From the NCBI RefSeq assembly GCF_015832195.1, contig NC_052021.1:2294001-2358000 (forward strand): DNA of 64,000 nt, given 5' to 3'. Numbering within the stretch: the stretch's first letter is position 1; each line of letters opens with the position of its first letter. Made by a program: the position numbers and the translations under genes. The notes beneath the pieces were generated by a model. It was not told the origin of the DNA, searched no databases, and was given only the letters and a program-made list of their open reading frames with translations. Shown in pieces: positions 1 through 13,207 of the stretch. This stretch comes from Motacilla alba alba (lineage: Eukaryota; Chordata; Aves; Passeriformes; Motacillidae).

Positions 1-3000
1 CCCCAGGCTCTCAAAGGTCCTGGTGTGCAGCCATCACAGCCCAGCACCATCATCTCCTTGCAAGGATGAGGATGAGGATGTTATCCGTGACCTGCTTTAC
101 ATGTTCATTCCCCTCTCCATCCCCTGACCTCCCAGCTCCTGCATGGCTCGAGTTTTTGCCCACCTCTGCAAACCAACCGAGCCCCTTGCCTTCCTTTAGA
201 GACACAAATTAAGGAGCAGCCTGCCAAAGCTCAGCAACCCTACCACAATAAACCTGTCTCCCTCTGAAACAAATTGACCCATAAAAAGCAGGTTTTGGAA
301 GGAGGGAAGTTTGCTATCGCCCAACGCCGGGATGCAGCCGCACATTTTCCAGCTCCTCTTATCCCATGCCAGCACTCGGGGCTTGCCCTCGCCGTGGCTC
401 AAGGCTGCTGCCCACTGCCTCCTTCCTGGCAATCAAATCTCTCAGGCAGCACCACAACTGAGGGAAATTTCGTGTTGATTCAGCTCAAAGGCAACTGGAG
501 CTGCAGTTGGGTGTAGTTACGGCTTTGTTCTCCTCGGAGCGCGTAACCGGAGCTGCGCCGTGGCTGCCACATCAACCTCACACCCAAGCCCTGCTTGCAA
601 AAAGCCACCCCTGGCTGATCACACAGCATTTTTGGACAATTTGTGACAGGCCTGGCTGCCAGCCCTAAATCCCCTCTGAAATTCCAGGGGGAGAGCCCAG
701 GGCACAGGTAGGAGCCTGGCAGGCACGGGCAGGAGCTCAGGTGTGAGGGTGTGAGATGCCAGCAGGTGGGTACAGCTGTCACCCCAGAGGTCTGAAGCTT
801 CAGGTGGGACCTGCTCATGCACCTGCTGTGACTCATGGACAAAAATCTGCTCTCCCAGCTTGCAATCCACACTCAGGTGGCAGAGTTCACCACGAGCCAG
901 GAAACCCCTGCTCCCACCAGGAGGCTGGGGCAGCCACATCAGCTCTTTCAGCTGGGACTGAGGATGGATGTTCATATTTATTGCTGCTTTTCCACCCACT
1001 ATCACCTGCTGGCTCCATCCATCACCAATGCTCCCACTCAGCCCCTTCCTCGTGGCAGCACACCCAGAAATGTTTCAGGAATTATTCCACCTTCCAGCAG
1101 TCACAGCAAATATTTAGCATCACTTACCGATGGCCACACAAGGAAACAAAGTAAAAAATAAAATAAGCCAAATCCCTAGACAAGCAGGCAACCCTTCCTC
1201 AACCACACCATTCCCTGAGGTGCACGGGTGGGTTGATTTCCTGCAATCATTTTCAGCACAAAGTGAACTAGACTTGGGAAAAGCAGCATGGGAATCCTCA
1301 GTTTTGTCCTTTCAGTACAGATTTGCCTTTGGGTCCCTCAGTGCAATTTGCTTTTCAAAAATGGAGAGCCCTGCCTTCCTGAAGCACAAAATCCATTGCA
1401 GCTCCAGCTTTCCTCCCAGTCACTTTCTAGGCACTTTCTGGGCTATTACCTGCAACAAGCTACGGAGGATTTAATATCCTTCATTCTGAATTCATTCAAA
1501 TTCTGTTTGTATTCTAATACAAAGAAAGGAAAGTGCTGAGAGTTCAGGAGGGGAGGTGAAGGAAGGGGAAAGAAGAAGTTGGGGTTTTTTTGAAAGCAAA
1601 TAGTGCCTTTTTGTAGGGCTTGGATAACTTAGGCCTGGCTCTAGTGAGTCAGACACAAATGGTACTTAATCCCTCCTCTGAAAACACAAGGCATGAGGGG
1701 GGTTATTCCCTGCACTCATTTCGAAGCATTTAACTCAGAACAGCCTCTCTGGGTGCTGCCTGCCTCTCTCCCAGTGCTCAGCCAGCTTGGCATCCCAGCA
1801 CCCCTCTTCCACCCGGTGCCAAGAACCCTTTTGAGGGCTCACTGGGCACTGGCACTTGTCCCCTGTATCCCTAAGGAACTCACTGGGCTGGCAGGCAATG
1901 CGGGATGCCTGGAGCAAAATGCCCCCCAACCCTTCTGATCCTCCTCCCCATGCTAGCAGTCCTATTCTCCCATCTTTTTGTCCCTCCTAAGTGTCAGCCC
2001 TTGCCTGCTCCCTCCCTCCTGGAGGAGTTTTCTCCTTCCCTGTTCTCCCCAGGTTATCTGCTGAATTCCACACACGCCTGCACAGACGGGGATCAATCCG
2101 AGGCTGCCTCGCCTTCAGCTTATCTCTGCTCCAAATGATTGATTTTCCCTCTTTAAGGGTAATTTGCTGGTGAATTCCATGTATTGCAAAAACCCCTGTG
2201 AAATCTAATTCAGCCCGACTGGCAGCTGGCACTTTTGGGAGAGAATACTCGTGTGCCGTCAATTCCCCTTTACAGTTTCTTGCCATGTAGATCATATTTA
2301 TAGTGCTTGTGCCTGTCATATGCATATATATGCTCTGGATGAATCATATATTGCCACCTGCACACGCATGGGCACACAGGATATCCTGGTGGGGGTCTCT
2401 GGTGGAGCTCTGTGCAACAAAGAGAGCGTATTCCCATGGCCCAGATTTTCCTGATTTGAAATTCCCCATTTGCCTTCCTCGGTATGCTTATTTTAGAGAA
2501 TTGTTTCAAAATGATTTTAAAATGTCAGGCCACGATGGTGGTGCTTCAGACAGCTTCTGCCCTTTTCTTCCTCTTCACTCAACCACACTGAGGAAAATCA
2601 AGTGGAAGCCACCATGGGAGAGCTGGTTTCCCTGGCACGGCCTGGCAGAGCAGGCTGCTGCTTCCCTTAACAGGAATCCATGGATCTCGGAGCCATAGGA
2701 AATGGGGGATGCCCCAAAGGATGCCCTGCTCCTTTTCCTGGATGTCCAAACCCTTGCCTTCTCCCTGTGATACTGCATCAAGCCACCAGGTGTGGAAAAC
2801 CAGCATGTCCAAAAAGGACATCCTTGTCTCCCAAATCAGCATCCGTGTCTCCCAAATTCCAGCCCAGCAGCAGATGAGCCCTCTGAATTAACACCAACCT
2901 GCTCCACAACTCAGGGCTCTTGTTCTCAACCTGGAAACAAACCTTGCTGCAAAAGCAGATGAGTCAATGCTTTAATCTTCTGCCTCACACACAGGATTTA

Positions 3001-3209
3001 TTCCCCCCGCTGAACCACCACAATGGGAACAAGGAGAACCCAACCTGGGGGTGTCCAGTTGAGTACAGGCTCAGCCTAAACACTGGGAAACCTCAATGGA
3101 TTTTCCTAAACAGCTCTTGAAGGGCTTGGGAAAGCTGTTCAAGGGTCTGCTCTCTATCTGGCAGGCAGAGAAACTCAGCTGCACAGCAGTTAATGCTTTT
3201 TTCTTGGCT

Positions 3210-3310
3210 CATGGAACCCCGGAATGGTTTGGGTTGGAAGGGATTGTAAAGCTCAGCTCATTCCAACCCCTGGGCAGGGACCCCTTCCACGAGACAGGTT
3301 GCCCAAGAAG
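3210..3310 (-). mobile_element. CR1 LINE 3' fragment
   Basis: The text carries the reverse complement of the avian CR1 3' end: aatggtttgggttggaag, a degenerate 'cattccaacccctgggcaggga' core and the 'ccttccac..gaccaggttgc' block (here gagacaggttgc). CR1 copies are usually truncated at their 5' end, as here. Confidence 0.8.
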
Positions 3311-5654
3311 GCTGAATCAAAAACCCTGGGCAAACCCTGTGTACTGATTTCCCTTTCAGTAAGTCCTAGAGAGTGTGGAAAGGAAAAGCTGCACACCTGC
3401 TTGAACACCTCTTGGCTGCACCCCAAATCCACGTGTGGGGCCACCTCGGCTCAGCTCGGTTGCCTCCCTCTTGAGGAGCTCCCCATCCCACCTGGCAGCC
3501 CCAGCCAGCTCCTCCTGGAGCAAGACCATGGCTGTGTCTGGGGGCTGAAAGCTGGGAGTTTGCAGGGGCTGGGCTCTGAGGAAGGGCTTCTCCTTGGAGA
3601 CACTCGCTTGGGAACCTTGTCTGAGAGGTTAATGCCAGCTGAGCTGCAGAAAGGCACTTACAGCACAGAGGGAAAGCCGAGCATAGGCTTTCAAGTGTGG
3701 TCTTGTGTGCCTCAGAAATGCATTTTTAAGTGCTTTGCTGAATCGTTTAATCTGACTCCTTCCAAAAGCCATCATTTCAGTTTGTGCAAAACACACCAGA
3801 AGAAAGAGAGGCCAAAAACCCCACGGTTAAAAAAGGCTGTGTGGGCCTGGTTTTGAAAAGCCTTGTTTAACAGCCTTGGCAGCCCACACGGTGTGTGTTA
3901 AAGGCCAGATCCATGTGACAGCCCTTTCCCCTGCTCTACCAAGGCACAATGACAGGAAGGCTCCCCAAAACCACCCAGACCCACAGGACCCCTGCACGGG
4001 GCAGAGTCCTGGCTGCTCCTTCACAGCAGGGTCTCAACAAGCTGGAGGGCTAAAGGAGCAGTGCCTGAATTTTCCAGAGGGGCCAGACCCAGGCTCAGGA
4101 AATAAACCAATCTGCCAAGGGACTCTCCCAGGACTAAGCTGGGAGGCAGGAGACAAACTTGAGCAAAGTTCCTGAAGACTCTGGTTTTGATTTCTCGTGT
4201 CTCAACCCATCTGCTCTCATTTATTTCTCTCTCTGCTTTCCCTGGAGATGTGCAGAACTCTCTTCTGGTTTCCCTCTGCCCCTTACACAAATGAGTCGTG
4301 TCATCTCCAGCATGAAGCCAGTGCTGCCAGAACAGCTCCTGTCAGCCACGTCCTCAGTCACATCCCTGCCTGAAGACCCCGGTCCTTGCCAACACATCCC
4401 TCCAGCCCTGCACCCACGGAGAGAAGAGAGAGCCCAGTGCCACCTCAGCTACCTCGAATCCAGATGGTTTGTAAAACCCTCACAGCTCTCACGGGGCACT
4501 TGAGCATCCAAAACATCGCTGCCAGGCAACTCTCTAACCTTTCTGTAGGTTTTTCACTGAAACTTGGTGGGTCTTCAGGGCTCTACAAATACTTCTCTGG
4601 GAAGCAGTACTGGCTGCAGGTGCAGTCCTACTTCTATCTCATACACATCTTTTTCATAAGCGGGGCATCTTCTCCCTTTTTTTCCCCAAAGTGCTGCCTT
4701 GACAGTTAACCCAGTTGCAAGCATCCATGAGAGGAAATAAGGAAGATCCATCACAGGATAATGCAGAAAAAAAAAAGTAACCAATTCCTTATAACTTTTC
4801 TCCCTCCAGATACTCCAAGAATCAGCTCTCCTCTGCTTCTTATCAGTGAAAATAATGCCATGGTCAAAGCAATCTGTGTTAATATGATGGTCTCTGAAGA
4901 CGGGTACAGTAAAACTCCTTCAGACTCCCTTAGCACAAGAGATCCTCTCTCAGCAGTTTTAAAAATCTCAGCTAATTCTTTTGGGGAAATCTCAGGAAGT
5001 TAAAGAAATACATCAAAAGAACAGCGTGTATTTTTTGCTGGTGCAATGGGGAAGGCAAGGCTATTTTTTATTCTCCCATTTTAAAATTAGCAAGGCTGAA
5101 AAGTGAATTCTTGAATGGGAGTCACTCCAGTAAAATGAGCTTTTAACCAGAAATAATGACAGATCCTTCATCCTGGTGGCACAAACAGAAGTGTTACAAT
5201 GCCCTTCAAGAATGGATCTGCTGACATCTCTCAGCAAGCACGACAGCAGCTCTATTCAGAAACTATCCTAAGCATCTGTCATATCCATATCTTCTTTATT
5301 AGCAATTGACATTTTCAAGAAAAAACAGTCTCTTTATCTGCTTAATAGCTCATCTGCACCTCTTCAGGCTGAACTCATAACTCCTGGATGGTGACATCAT
5401 GTCACCAGTAAGTTATTAGTTCTGTGTCATAATCACTTCAGATGGAAAAAAATGGGATTTCTGGGTGGCTTGACGAGAAGGGGTGAACTCCACCCAGGGC
5501 TGGAGAATAGCAAATCCATCTTCCCAGCCAGAAAAGGCAACTTGAAGGATGCACATTTTAGCTGACCCACCAGGATTTTGGGGGCTGAGGGGGGGGTGTT
5601 TTTTTCCCACTACCTGAAGCATCAGGAAAACACCCTGGTGACGCTTTGCCACGA

Positions 5655-5770
5655 TGCTGGATGGAGCTCTGAGCCACCTGGTCTAGTGGAAGCTGTCCCT
5701 TCCCGTGGCAGGGGGGTTGGAACGAGCTGATCTTTCAGGTCCCTTCCAACCCAACCCATTCTGTGATGGC
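5655..5770 (+). mobile_element. CR1 LINE 3' fragment
   Basis: Plus-strand CR1 tail: cacctggtctagtggaag, then the 'ggcagggggg-ttggaac' block and 'ccttccaacccaaccc', ending in the terminal octamer-like attctgtga. Truncated at the 5' end. Confidence 0.85.
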
Positions 5771-6568
5771 ATTTATTCTGACAAACCCTCTCCCCCCATC
5801 TCCTGCTCAGCCTGAAGAGGAATGGGAACAGCAGGAGCCTGCGGGCAGAGCCTTTCCAAGCGGTTTTGGACAGCTCACCATGAGGTGTCAGCACTGGTTT
5901 GGAGCAGGCACCCGGCAGCGTGGCGGGGCTGGGGGGGAACCAGCACACAGGAGCAGCCAGACGTGAACTGCACAAGTCGAATAATCAGAGTAATTGAAGG
6001 CTGGGAGCCCAAGGCTGGAACACAGGCTGCAATCCCAAACACGGCACGGATCGGCGCGTGACAAATAGGAGCTCCGTTGACACGTGGGAGGAACAAGCCT
6101 CCAAAGCTCCTGGCTTGTTTGCAGTGATGAACTGGTATCCCAGTCCTCCCTACTCCGAGGGGAATCTCCTACATCCTCCCTGACAGAGAGCTTGGGGCTC
6201 CTGTCTTCCCTGTCCCTGGCACGTCCCCCCTGGGAGCCCAGAAGGAAAACTGCTCCTTTGCTAAACCAGACTGGCAAAGCAGTGCCTGATGAGAGCCCTC
6301 AGAAGCAGGCGGGGATCAGCCTCCCAGACAATCCTATTTTCTGGCTCTCAGGGGCCGTGCAATCCTGACTGCATTAGTGCCTGCAGACTGGGGAGGGAAT
6401 CTGGGCTCGGGGTACCCAGCAAGCAGAGCAGTGGCAGCAGTGAGAGCTGGAGAAGGGGACGTTGGGACAGAACCGTGCACTTCACCACAGGCACCTCAGT
6501 GACTTCTCCCCTGCCCACCCCGAAACCCAACCAGTGCTACCCCGCAAAGGAGGGAGAGGATACCTCAC

Positions 6569-6757
6569 CTCATCCTTGTCCTGCACCTGGATGAAGAGGG
6601 GAAGGGCAAAGCCCACCTGGGCCAGCTCTGGGATGGCCACGCTGTACTCGGAGCTGTTGAACTCGGGGGCGTTGTCGTTGATGTCGATGACCAGGATGTT
6701 GAAGGTGGTGGTGACGCTGGCGTTGGAGGGACTGCGGTCATCGTTCAGCTCTGTCCC
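6569..6757 (-). CDS. CDH23: CDH23 internal coding exon, end of EC3 and start of EC4 (human residues 316-378)
   Basis: This exon encodes 63 codons from GTELNDDRSPSNASVTTTF through ILVIDINDNAPEFNSSEY to FIQVQDKDE, in phase 0 at both ends. The acceptor is tctctccttgcag and the donor is gag|gtgagg. DINDNAP is a canonical DXNDN EC3-EC4 linker, the following PEL is the EC4 base motif, and QDKDE is the EC4 DXD-type motif. The length of 189 bp matches human c.946-1134. Relative to the human sequence as I remember it there is a SNAS for SDAT change that creates an extra N-glycosylation sequon, and P for T in the IPELAQ segment. The next exon in the transcript was not found in the remaining 6.5 kb. Confidence 0.97.
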
Positions 6758-8672
6758 CTGCAAGGAGAGAAAACAGGGCAGCCTTTGCTCTCCAGAAGGA
6801 ATTAACGTAAGGAAAGTGTGCATTCTCTTCCTCCACTTTGCTACGGAAGGATTCTCAATTGGCTCTGCCATTGTTCCATTAACACACAGAGATGTTGGCC
6901 CAACTCTCCCATCACTCATGCTTTGGTCCCACAACACTCTCAAAAACCTTCCCAGGGGTTTAACATTTCCCTAAGGATGCCTGTGGCCAAGTTCTTTCTT
7001 GCCTCTGTCATGCAACAGTTTGGCAGTTGGCAGGCTCCAGAGTCACACAAGAACAAGTAGGAGATTTCCCTGCCTCAAGCGTTTAAACAAAAGAAAATGT
7101 CCTTTGAGAGATGTAGGGGACAGTCCACAAAATAAGGGAAGGCTCAACGGGGCAAAGAGCACTCCTGCTCTCCCCTCTGCCATCCCTGATGTGGGACTGG
7201 GAGCTGACAGTGAACCACTCAGTACGCTGAAAAACACAGGGATGGAAAACTGGGGCACCAGAGGAAAAGAAGACTTAGGCCTTAAAATAGGTTTGGCGAC
7301 ACGTGTCTAAACACAGAGCTGAGTCATGAGTCCGCATCACACCTCTGTCTCAAGAAGGACTTTAATTCTGCCTTCCCAAAAGGAGAGAGTGCAGATTTTA
7401 ATGTCAGAGAAGCAAGACTCATGAAACAGCCTTTTCAAGCCGAGTCCCTCCTCTTGTCCTTTGGATAATCTTGCTTTGCTGTGGGCATGGAAAAGCAACG
7501 CTATCACGACCCACACGGCTCATTGCTATTCACTGCTTCTGCACACAACAGCAGAACAGGCTGATCCCAGCGAGGAGCAATCCAGCTGTATTTTCACTGT
7601 GTGCTCCAGGATGAGAGCAGCAGGGAACATTTTGGGTCCTGGGGATGCGGGATGCAGAGAGCTGGCAATTGCGGGAGGATGCGAAGTTTGTGGGGAGAGG
7701 ACATGGAAATCTATCAGAGCAACAGAACGTGGCTGGAACTCCATTGTCATGCAAGGAGGAAAACGGGCAAGTTTTCAGGCTCACAAACCTTTCCAAGATT
7801 AAACAGATATTTTTGTCCCTATTAAAACCAGACAATCCTCCTTCTCTTGATTTTTGAAACTATAAAAGCCTGAATGAAACGATACCGGGGATGGGTGAGG
7901 GTCTCCTCCTCACACACAAAGCCCCACGGTATGAACTGTGTCTGGGATGTAGAGGGGTGATTTCTTGTGCCTCTACCCCCCTCCAAGGAAGCATCACACT
8001 TGCCAAAACAAGAAGGCGATGTGCTGGCTGCCTCCTTCCCAATCAATGACCCTTCCCACGCTGCTGATTTTTCCCCACCCTGGCCCAGCAGAATCTATAC
8101 TTCTAAATGTGATTCCAACCAGCTGCCCAGCTTGGTATTGATTTTAATTACAGGGCTGTGAGCAGAGCTAGGGAGTCACTCTCAGGTGGGGCTGGTGGGG
8201 CTGGAAAGCCACGCTCCAGTGCCTTTTCCCGACAAGGCAACTTCCAGCATCACTCCCTCCTCGTGCCAGGAAGGCACAGAGACACCCTGTTGCACCACTG
8301 CCTGCTGACAAGACAAAATGTCATGTGTATCCAGGGCTTTGGTGGGGAGAAAGAGGGAAAACAGGCAAAAGCAGGCACAATTCAGGTGCCTGAGTATGTG
8401 TCTGGTGCTATATGCAAGCCTGGGGTGTCTGCATGCTGCCAGCAGGCACAGCCACAGGCAGGACAGCAAAAATGCCCTCACACACCATGTTTTGGGCCAC
8501 CAGACAAGGGGGCTGTGTTTAATATCTCACTTGGTCAGCACAGTGTGGCTCTGGATGCCCAAGAGAACGACATAGCCCAGGTTTGCAGCACTAGCTGGAA
8601 GGGGTGTCCCCAGGCAGGATGTCCTCCCCATCCTGCTCTGTCAATGTGCTTCCCAGCTGGAGCAGGTCTCAC
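6758..8672 (-). other. CDH23: CDH23 intron between the two EC3 exons (1.9 kb)
   Basis: A 1,915-bp intron bounded by aag|gtgaga (donor, 8672) and ccttgcag|ggg (acceptor, 6758). I see no repeat family, RNA gene or real open frame in it. Confidence 0.92.
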
Positions 8673-8785
8673 CTTCACTGTGAGGATGAATCCAGAGCTG
8701 TAGAAGGGATTTTCCCTGTCCAGGGGCCCATTCAGGGTTAAGGCTCCACTGATGTAGTCGAGTGCAAAGATGCTGTTGGTGTTAC
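8673..8785 (-). CDS. CDH23: CDH23 internal coding exon, middle of EC3 (human residues 278-315)
   Basis: The exon begins with the last two bases of the glycine codon split across the junction (ctcag|gt), then encodes 37 codons, NTNSIFALDYISGALTLNG and on to FILTVK. The donor is aag|gtgaga (phase 1 to phase 0). The length, 113 bp, matches human c.833-945. It carries the central LDRE calcium motif of EC3. The arginine codon at 8715-8717 aligns with human position 301, which I remember as the p.R301Q deafness site. The acceptor has a good pyrimidine tract (tgttatttttctcag). The upstream intron is 10.1 kb and contains the GGGAT array and the long GGAT array. Confidence 0.97.
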
Positions 8786-9582
8786 CTGAGAAAAATAACA
8801 GGAATGTGAGCACAAGCAGCTGGCACAGCTGATCCCAGAAAGTGCTGGAGGCAACAGGGAGGGAAGCAAGAGGACACAAACTCCAAGCAATGGGCTCTAG
8901 GAGCCTGGCACACCATTCCAACGTGCTTTGAAATGTCATGGCTGTAGCACTCCTTTCCTCCTCTCACCTGTCCCAGCTCAGGGCTCAAAATGGGGCTCTC
9001 CTTCCACAGCCAAAAGCTGCCAGTGCTGGAGGCAGCTGAAGAATTTCAAAGGGTTTTAGTTATTAAAATCTGCAACAGCAAAGCTGAAAGCAGGACCAAA
9101 TCCAGCTGCTCCCCGCTGAGTGACCACGTGCATTTGCAGGGTACTGTGTTCCTGGGTGGGCATGGCCTCTCTCCTAAAATAAAGGGGTTAAGGGGCATCA
9201 GTACAGGATAATCACGGGGAGGCACAGATGGACCAAGCTCATGAGGAATTCTCCACATAACAGGTGGTGGTTCAGCTTGCCAGAGGGTGCTGAGGGGGAT
9301 ACAAGTCCACATGTATTCAAGGAGAGGCTGCAGAGCTTAAAGAAAAAATTCTATCAAGTAATAGAGAAGCCTCACACAGCTCAGGAATTTCTTAGCTGGA
9401 TGTATTAGAAGCCAGTGAAAGTATCAGCAAAATAGTGTAGCCACTTGCCCTGCTCTTATGCTCTTGCCACATGTTTGACCCTGTGGAGCTGCCTGGTTTT
9501 CCTCTACTGGAGCCAAATTTGGCCCCTGTGTCTGTCCCTGCATGCAAGCAAGCAGCCAGGATGCCACTGAGCACTGCCTCCT

Positions 9583-9695
9583 CCCATCCCATCCCATCCC
9601 ATCCCATCCCATCCCATCCCATCCCATCCCATCCCATCCCATCCCATCCCATCCCATCCCATCCCATCCCATCCCATCCCATCCCATCCCATCCC
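9583..9695. repeat. Perfect pentanucleotide microsatellite (CCCAT)n, about 22 copies
   Basis: The unit CCCAT repeats without interruption for about 113 bp. On the transcribed (minus) strand it reads (GGGAT)n, giving evenly spaced GGG runs that could form a G-quadruplex in the pre-mRNA. It lies about 0.8 kb upstream of the acceptor of the exon at 8673-8785. The long open frames across it arise because the unit has no stop codon. Confidence 0.99.
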
Positions 9696-12600
9696 CAGGA
9701 ATCCTCCTCTGGAATTAGACACCCTGAGAGGATAAAGACATCATGCTCGAGTGTCATGGCCAGCAGACACCACAAGGACAATGTCCTGCTTGGGAATGTG
9801 CCTGTGACAGCTCCAGGTGCTCTCCCTGTGAGCCAGACAAAAGCAAGCAGTTGGTGTGTGGAGCCTGGGACACCTGACACCAGCCTGGCACAAAAGCAGA
9901 GCAGGCTGCTGAATTAGTGATGACCAAGGAGGTTATATCCAGGCATATGGCCACCCACACAGCTCTCCTCAGCATCCTGAGGCATGCAGAAACTCCTGAA
10001 CCAGACGCAGACAGGAGCCAGGAAACCCTGCAGGTAAATTCCAGTCATCCCCGTCAAAAGGAAGCAAAAAATAAATCCTGTCTTCTCAATACGTCTCAGC
10101 AGGAACGAAACACACACAGCATTTGTCATTTCCCTGGAAGGGAGCTGCAAGACAGATCTGCTGCCACGGAAAGTTGTTTCCCATCACTCAGCATCCACCT
10201 TGCTCCCTTCCAACCTCTGCTGGATCACAGCTGCACCTTCCTTGGGATGGCCAAAGCCTCGGGGTCTGGCCATCCCCTCCTTCCCACCTGGAGCCACCTG
10301 GCCTCTCCTCTCTCTCCCAGAACCCCAAGTGCCTTGACACCTTTCTCCCCATTACTGAGCCATTCTATCTTCCTCCTGGACTGAATTTCTCCCATTCCTG
10401 CCCTTGCTCCTCTCTTCTTTCCATCCCAAATGCCCCACTGACCACTCGCCAGCTTAAAGAGCAGATGTCAGGCTACTTAAAATATTAGCAATGGCCTTGT
10501 GGGGTTTTTTTCCCTGATCCTTTGCTGCTGTACATGAAGATCTCCAGTCTCCTCCCTCAGACAGATCCCCTCTTTCCATCCTGACTTCCCACTTTCATGC
10601 TGTAATTTATGGCTGACTCCTTAGGAAGCTTCTTCCGCTCCCAGCTTTGAAGGACGCTCCAGGAGATGGATGGGACTGTGCTGCCAGGCATTTAAATGCT
10701 CCAGGACACCAGGTTGCCATGGTAAAGTTTATGCCTCAGGGTCACCTCCCCCTAATACAAAGTGTGATGAAATGCAGAAACAATGGAATTTAGTGGAATT
10801 AGGTCAATAGGGGAGGAATTGGACTAAACACGGCGCTGTGTTCTGTGTCCTAAAACGGGTTATGCATTTCATGTTTGACCACGGTTTCTTTTTGAAGGAT
10901 GGGCAAGTAAACTGGGGGCCCAAGGGCCCAACTAAACCCTCCCAGGCTGCTCACAAGAGGCTATTCTCTAGCTCAGCCTCCCCAACACCATCAGATACTC
11001 ATCCTATGCCCACTGGGGCTTCCTTTCTACTAGCAGAGACTTCTTGGCTTTGCAAATTTGCAAGTTTAGGGAAAGAAGTGTCTCCAATACCTCTCCAGCC
11101 ACCACTTCCTCACTGCTCTGACCAGAGATCCCTGCTGAAGCACTCACACTGCTGAACAATGCTCATTTCCCAAGACATTTTCCTTGCTAAAATCTCTCTG
11201 ATCATCTTCATGTGCCTTCACTTTTCAGAGAACAGGGGAAAAAAAAATAAGGCGGGGAGAAATTAGCCAATTTTGTCTTTCCCCTCTCTGGAGAGACCAG
11301 GGGTACATGCAGAAATGTGGCAGAAATCAAAGGATGGGAAAGGAAAGGCTGAGCAGTAAAATGGGGGGCAGAGAGAAGGAAAACAAGGCAAGAAATGCTT
11401 TAAATATCAGAAAGACAGAGGGAAAGGGGAGAATGACAACAAGAAAAAAAAAACGGAGAGCTTTGAGACTGCAGTATGAAAGCACTTCTGGCAGACTTGT
11501 CGCTCCCACCTGGCAAAGAACAGGACCCACAAACCCAGCTTTTTGTTATGACACGGGTCAAGAAGAAGGAGAAGTTTCTCATCCATCTGCCTGTGCGCAG
11601 GTACAGGGGCAGCAACAGCTCCTGCATACACTGCAGCCGGGCAGGGGCCTGGGAAGGCAGGCACTGACAGGACGCTGGGTTGGGAGCACTGGGATGGATC
11701 ACAGGAGCCCATTCAGAGTGTTTTTCCAAGCTCATTGAGGAACGGATGGTGGCATAGGCATCATTTTGGCGAAACACTGCTATAACGAGGGGTTTTATAG
11801 ATGAGAGCCATAATGTTTAATTGCCCTCAGCCAAGCTCTCAGTTTAAAAAGGCTGTTAAAAGTACTGGCTCAAACCCAGAAAAAAGGGGAAGGGGGGGGA
11901 AGGAAAAGGAAAAAAAAAAAGGGGAAAAAAACCCACCATCAATATCTCCTCCTTCCTCCCTACCCCTTTAGCTTTGAGCACCTTTCAAATCCCTCGGAGG
12001 GAGATATGCAGCTACTGCCCTGCTCTAGTGAAGAGCCACCTGTCAGTCAGGGCAAGCTGTCTTCCCAGGGCAGGATCATTTTCCCACCCCCCTCTGCAGG
12101 AAGGGCTGCTCACGTTGGGAGCCATGGCTGAACTTGGAGCGGGTGACTTTCACGAGATGTGAAAGGGGAGCCCATCACACACCTTGCTCCGGATAATTTA
12201 TTAATCAAAATGTGCTCCGTCAGGGCTCCTCGGGCACCGAAATAGATGCTGTTGGATGTGGTTCATGGAGTCAGCAACAGACACAGTTATTAGCAGATAA
12301 ATAGTCCATCAGCTGCCGTGAGCACCTCACTGCTCCTCACCTTGAGTTTCTGCCCCCAGGCCGCCAAGAGGGAAGCACTGCCAGGGCAGGGACCTTGCCC
12401 CGTGCTCAAATTCAAAGGCAACAAGTCATTTCCAAAGGAAAACTGGCTGCCACAGCTTGAGCTTCCTGGGAAATCGAGGTGCTGCATGAAAGCAGTGTCC
12501 CTTTCTCCTCTTGGTTTGCTGCTCTTCTGGGGAGACGCAGCTCTCTGGAATAACAGATCTGAGCCCAAAGCTGTGTGCCAGCGCTCCTTGTCACACGCCT

Positions 12601-13072
12601 GCTCTGCAAACAGGCCCTTTTAGTATCTTTCCCCAAGGATTTGTCCATCCTAGCACAACCAGCAGAACTTCTGATCTTGCAGAGCCACAAAAGGAGCTCA
12701 CAGCAAATGCTCGCACAGTTCCCTTTTTTTAGAACAGAATGTACAGTACAAGGAAATAAAAGGAGGTATTTATCACCCAAAGCGCTACCCCCCTCCCAGA
12801 TTTCCTTGGAGCTGCAGCCGAGTACCAGAGAGGAGAACAGAACCCGCAGAGTTTCTGCTCTGAGTGCAATTCCTCACACAAAAGGATTCTGAGTCTTGGA
12901 CCACAACCATCATTCCCCCACGTCATCTCAAATGGGATTTTTGACATAAACTCCACATCTCCAGGCTCCACAGCTTTCTGAAATTCCTCCATGAAAAACC
13001 ATCTCAGAACCAGCTGTTTTTGCTAGCCATGACATGAACAGAGGTGGTCCAGGTTCATCGTTCTCCCCAGTG

Positions 13073-13157
13073 AATCCCAGACCAATTTGGGTTGGAAAGG
13101 ACCTCAGAGATCATCTCATTCCACACACTTTCCACTAGACCACGTTGCTCAGCCTTG

Positions 13158-13158
<1 letters not shown>
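13073..13158 (-). mobile_element. CR1 LINE 3' fragment
   Basis: Reverse-strand CR1 end: aatttgggttggaaaggacc, tcagagatcatctcattcc and cactagaccacgttgctcag. It runs directly into the AC microsatellite. Confidence 0.8.

Positions 13159-13203
<45 letters not shown>
13159..13203. repeat. (AC)n dinucleotide microsatellite, about 22 copies
   Basis: An uninterrupted alternation of A and C of about 45 bp directly abutting a CR1 fragment. It is likely to vary in length between individuals. Confidence 0.98.

Positions 13204-13207
<4 letters not shown>

Larger units (their letters stand above)
1..6568 (-). other. CDH23: CDH23 intron downstream of the EC3/EC4 exon (partial)
   Basis: This is the 5' part of the intron that follows the exon at 6569-6757; the next exon (rest of EC4, with an expected NENDN motif) is not visible. 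It contains a minus-strand CR1 piece near 3210-3310 and a plus-strand CR1 3' end near 5655-5770. The rest (1-3209, 3311-5654 and 5771-6568) is unclassified intron with only short chance reading frames. Confidence 0.85.

Noticed and set aside
9392..9917. Frames encoding Met-Gly-Trp-Asp or Pro-Ser-His-Pro-Ile repeats
   Set aside because: Artefact of the stop-free CCCAT microsatellite on either strand.
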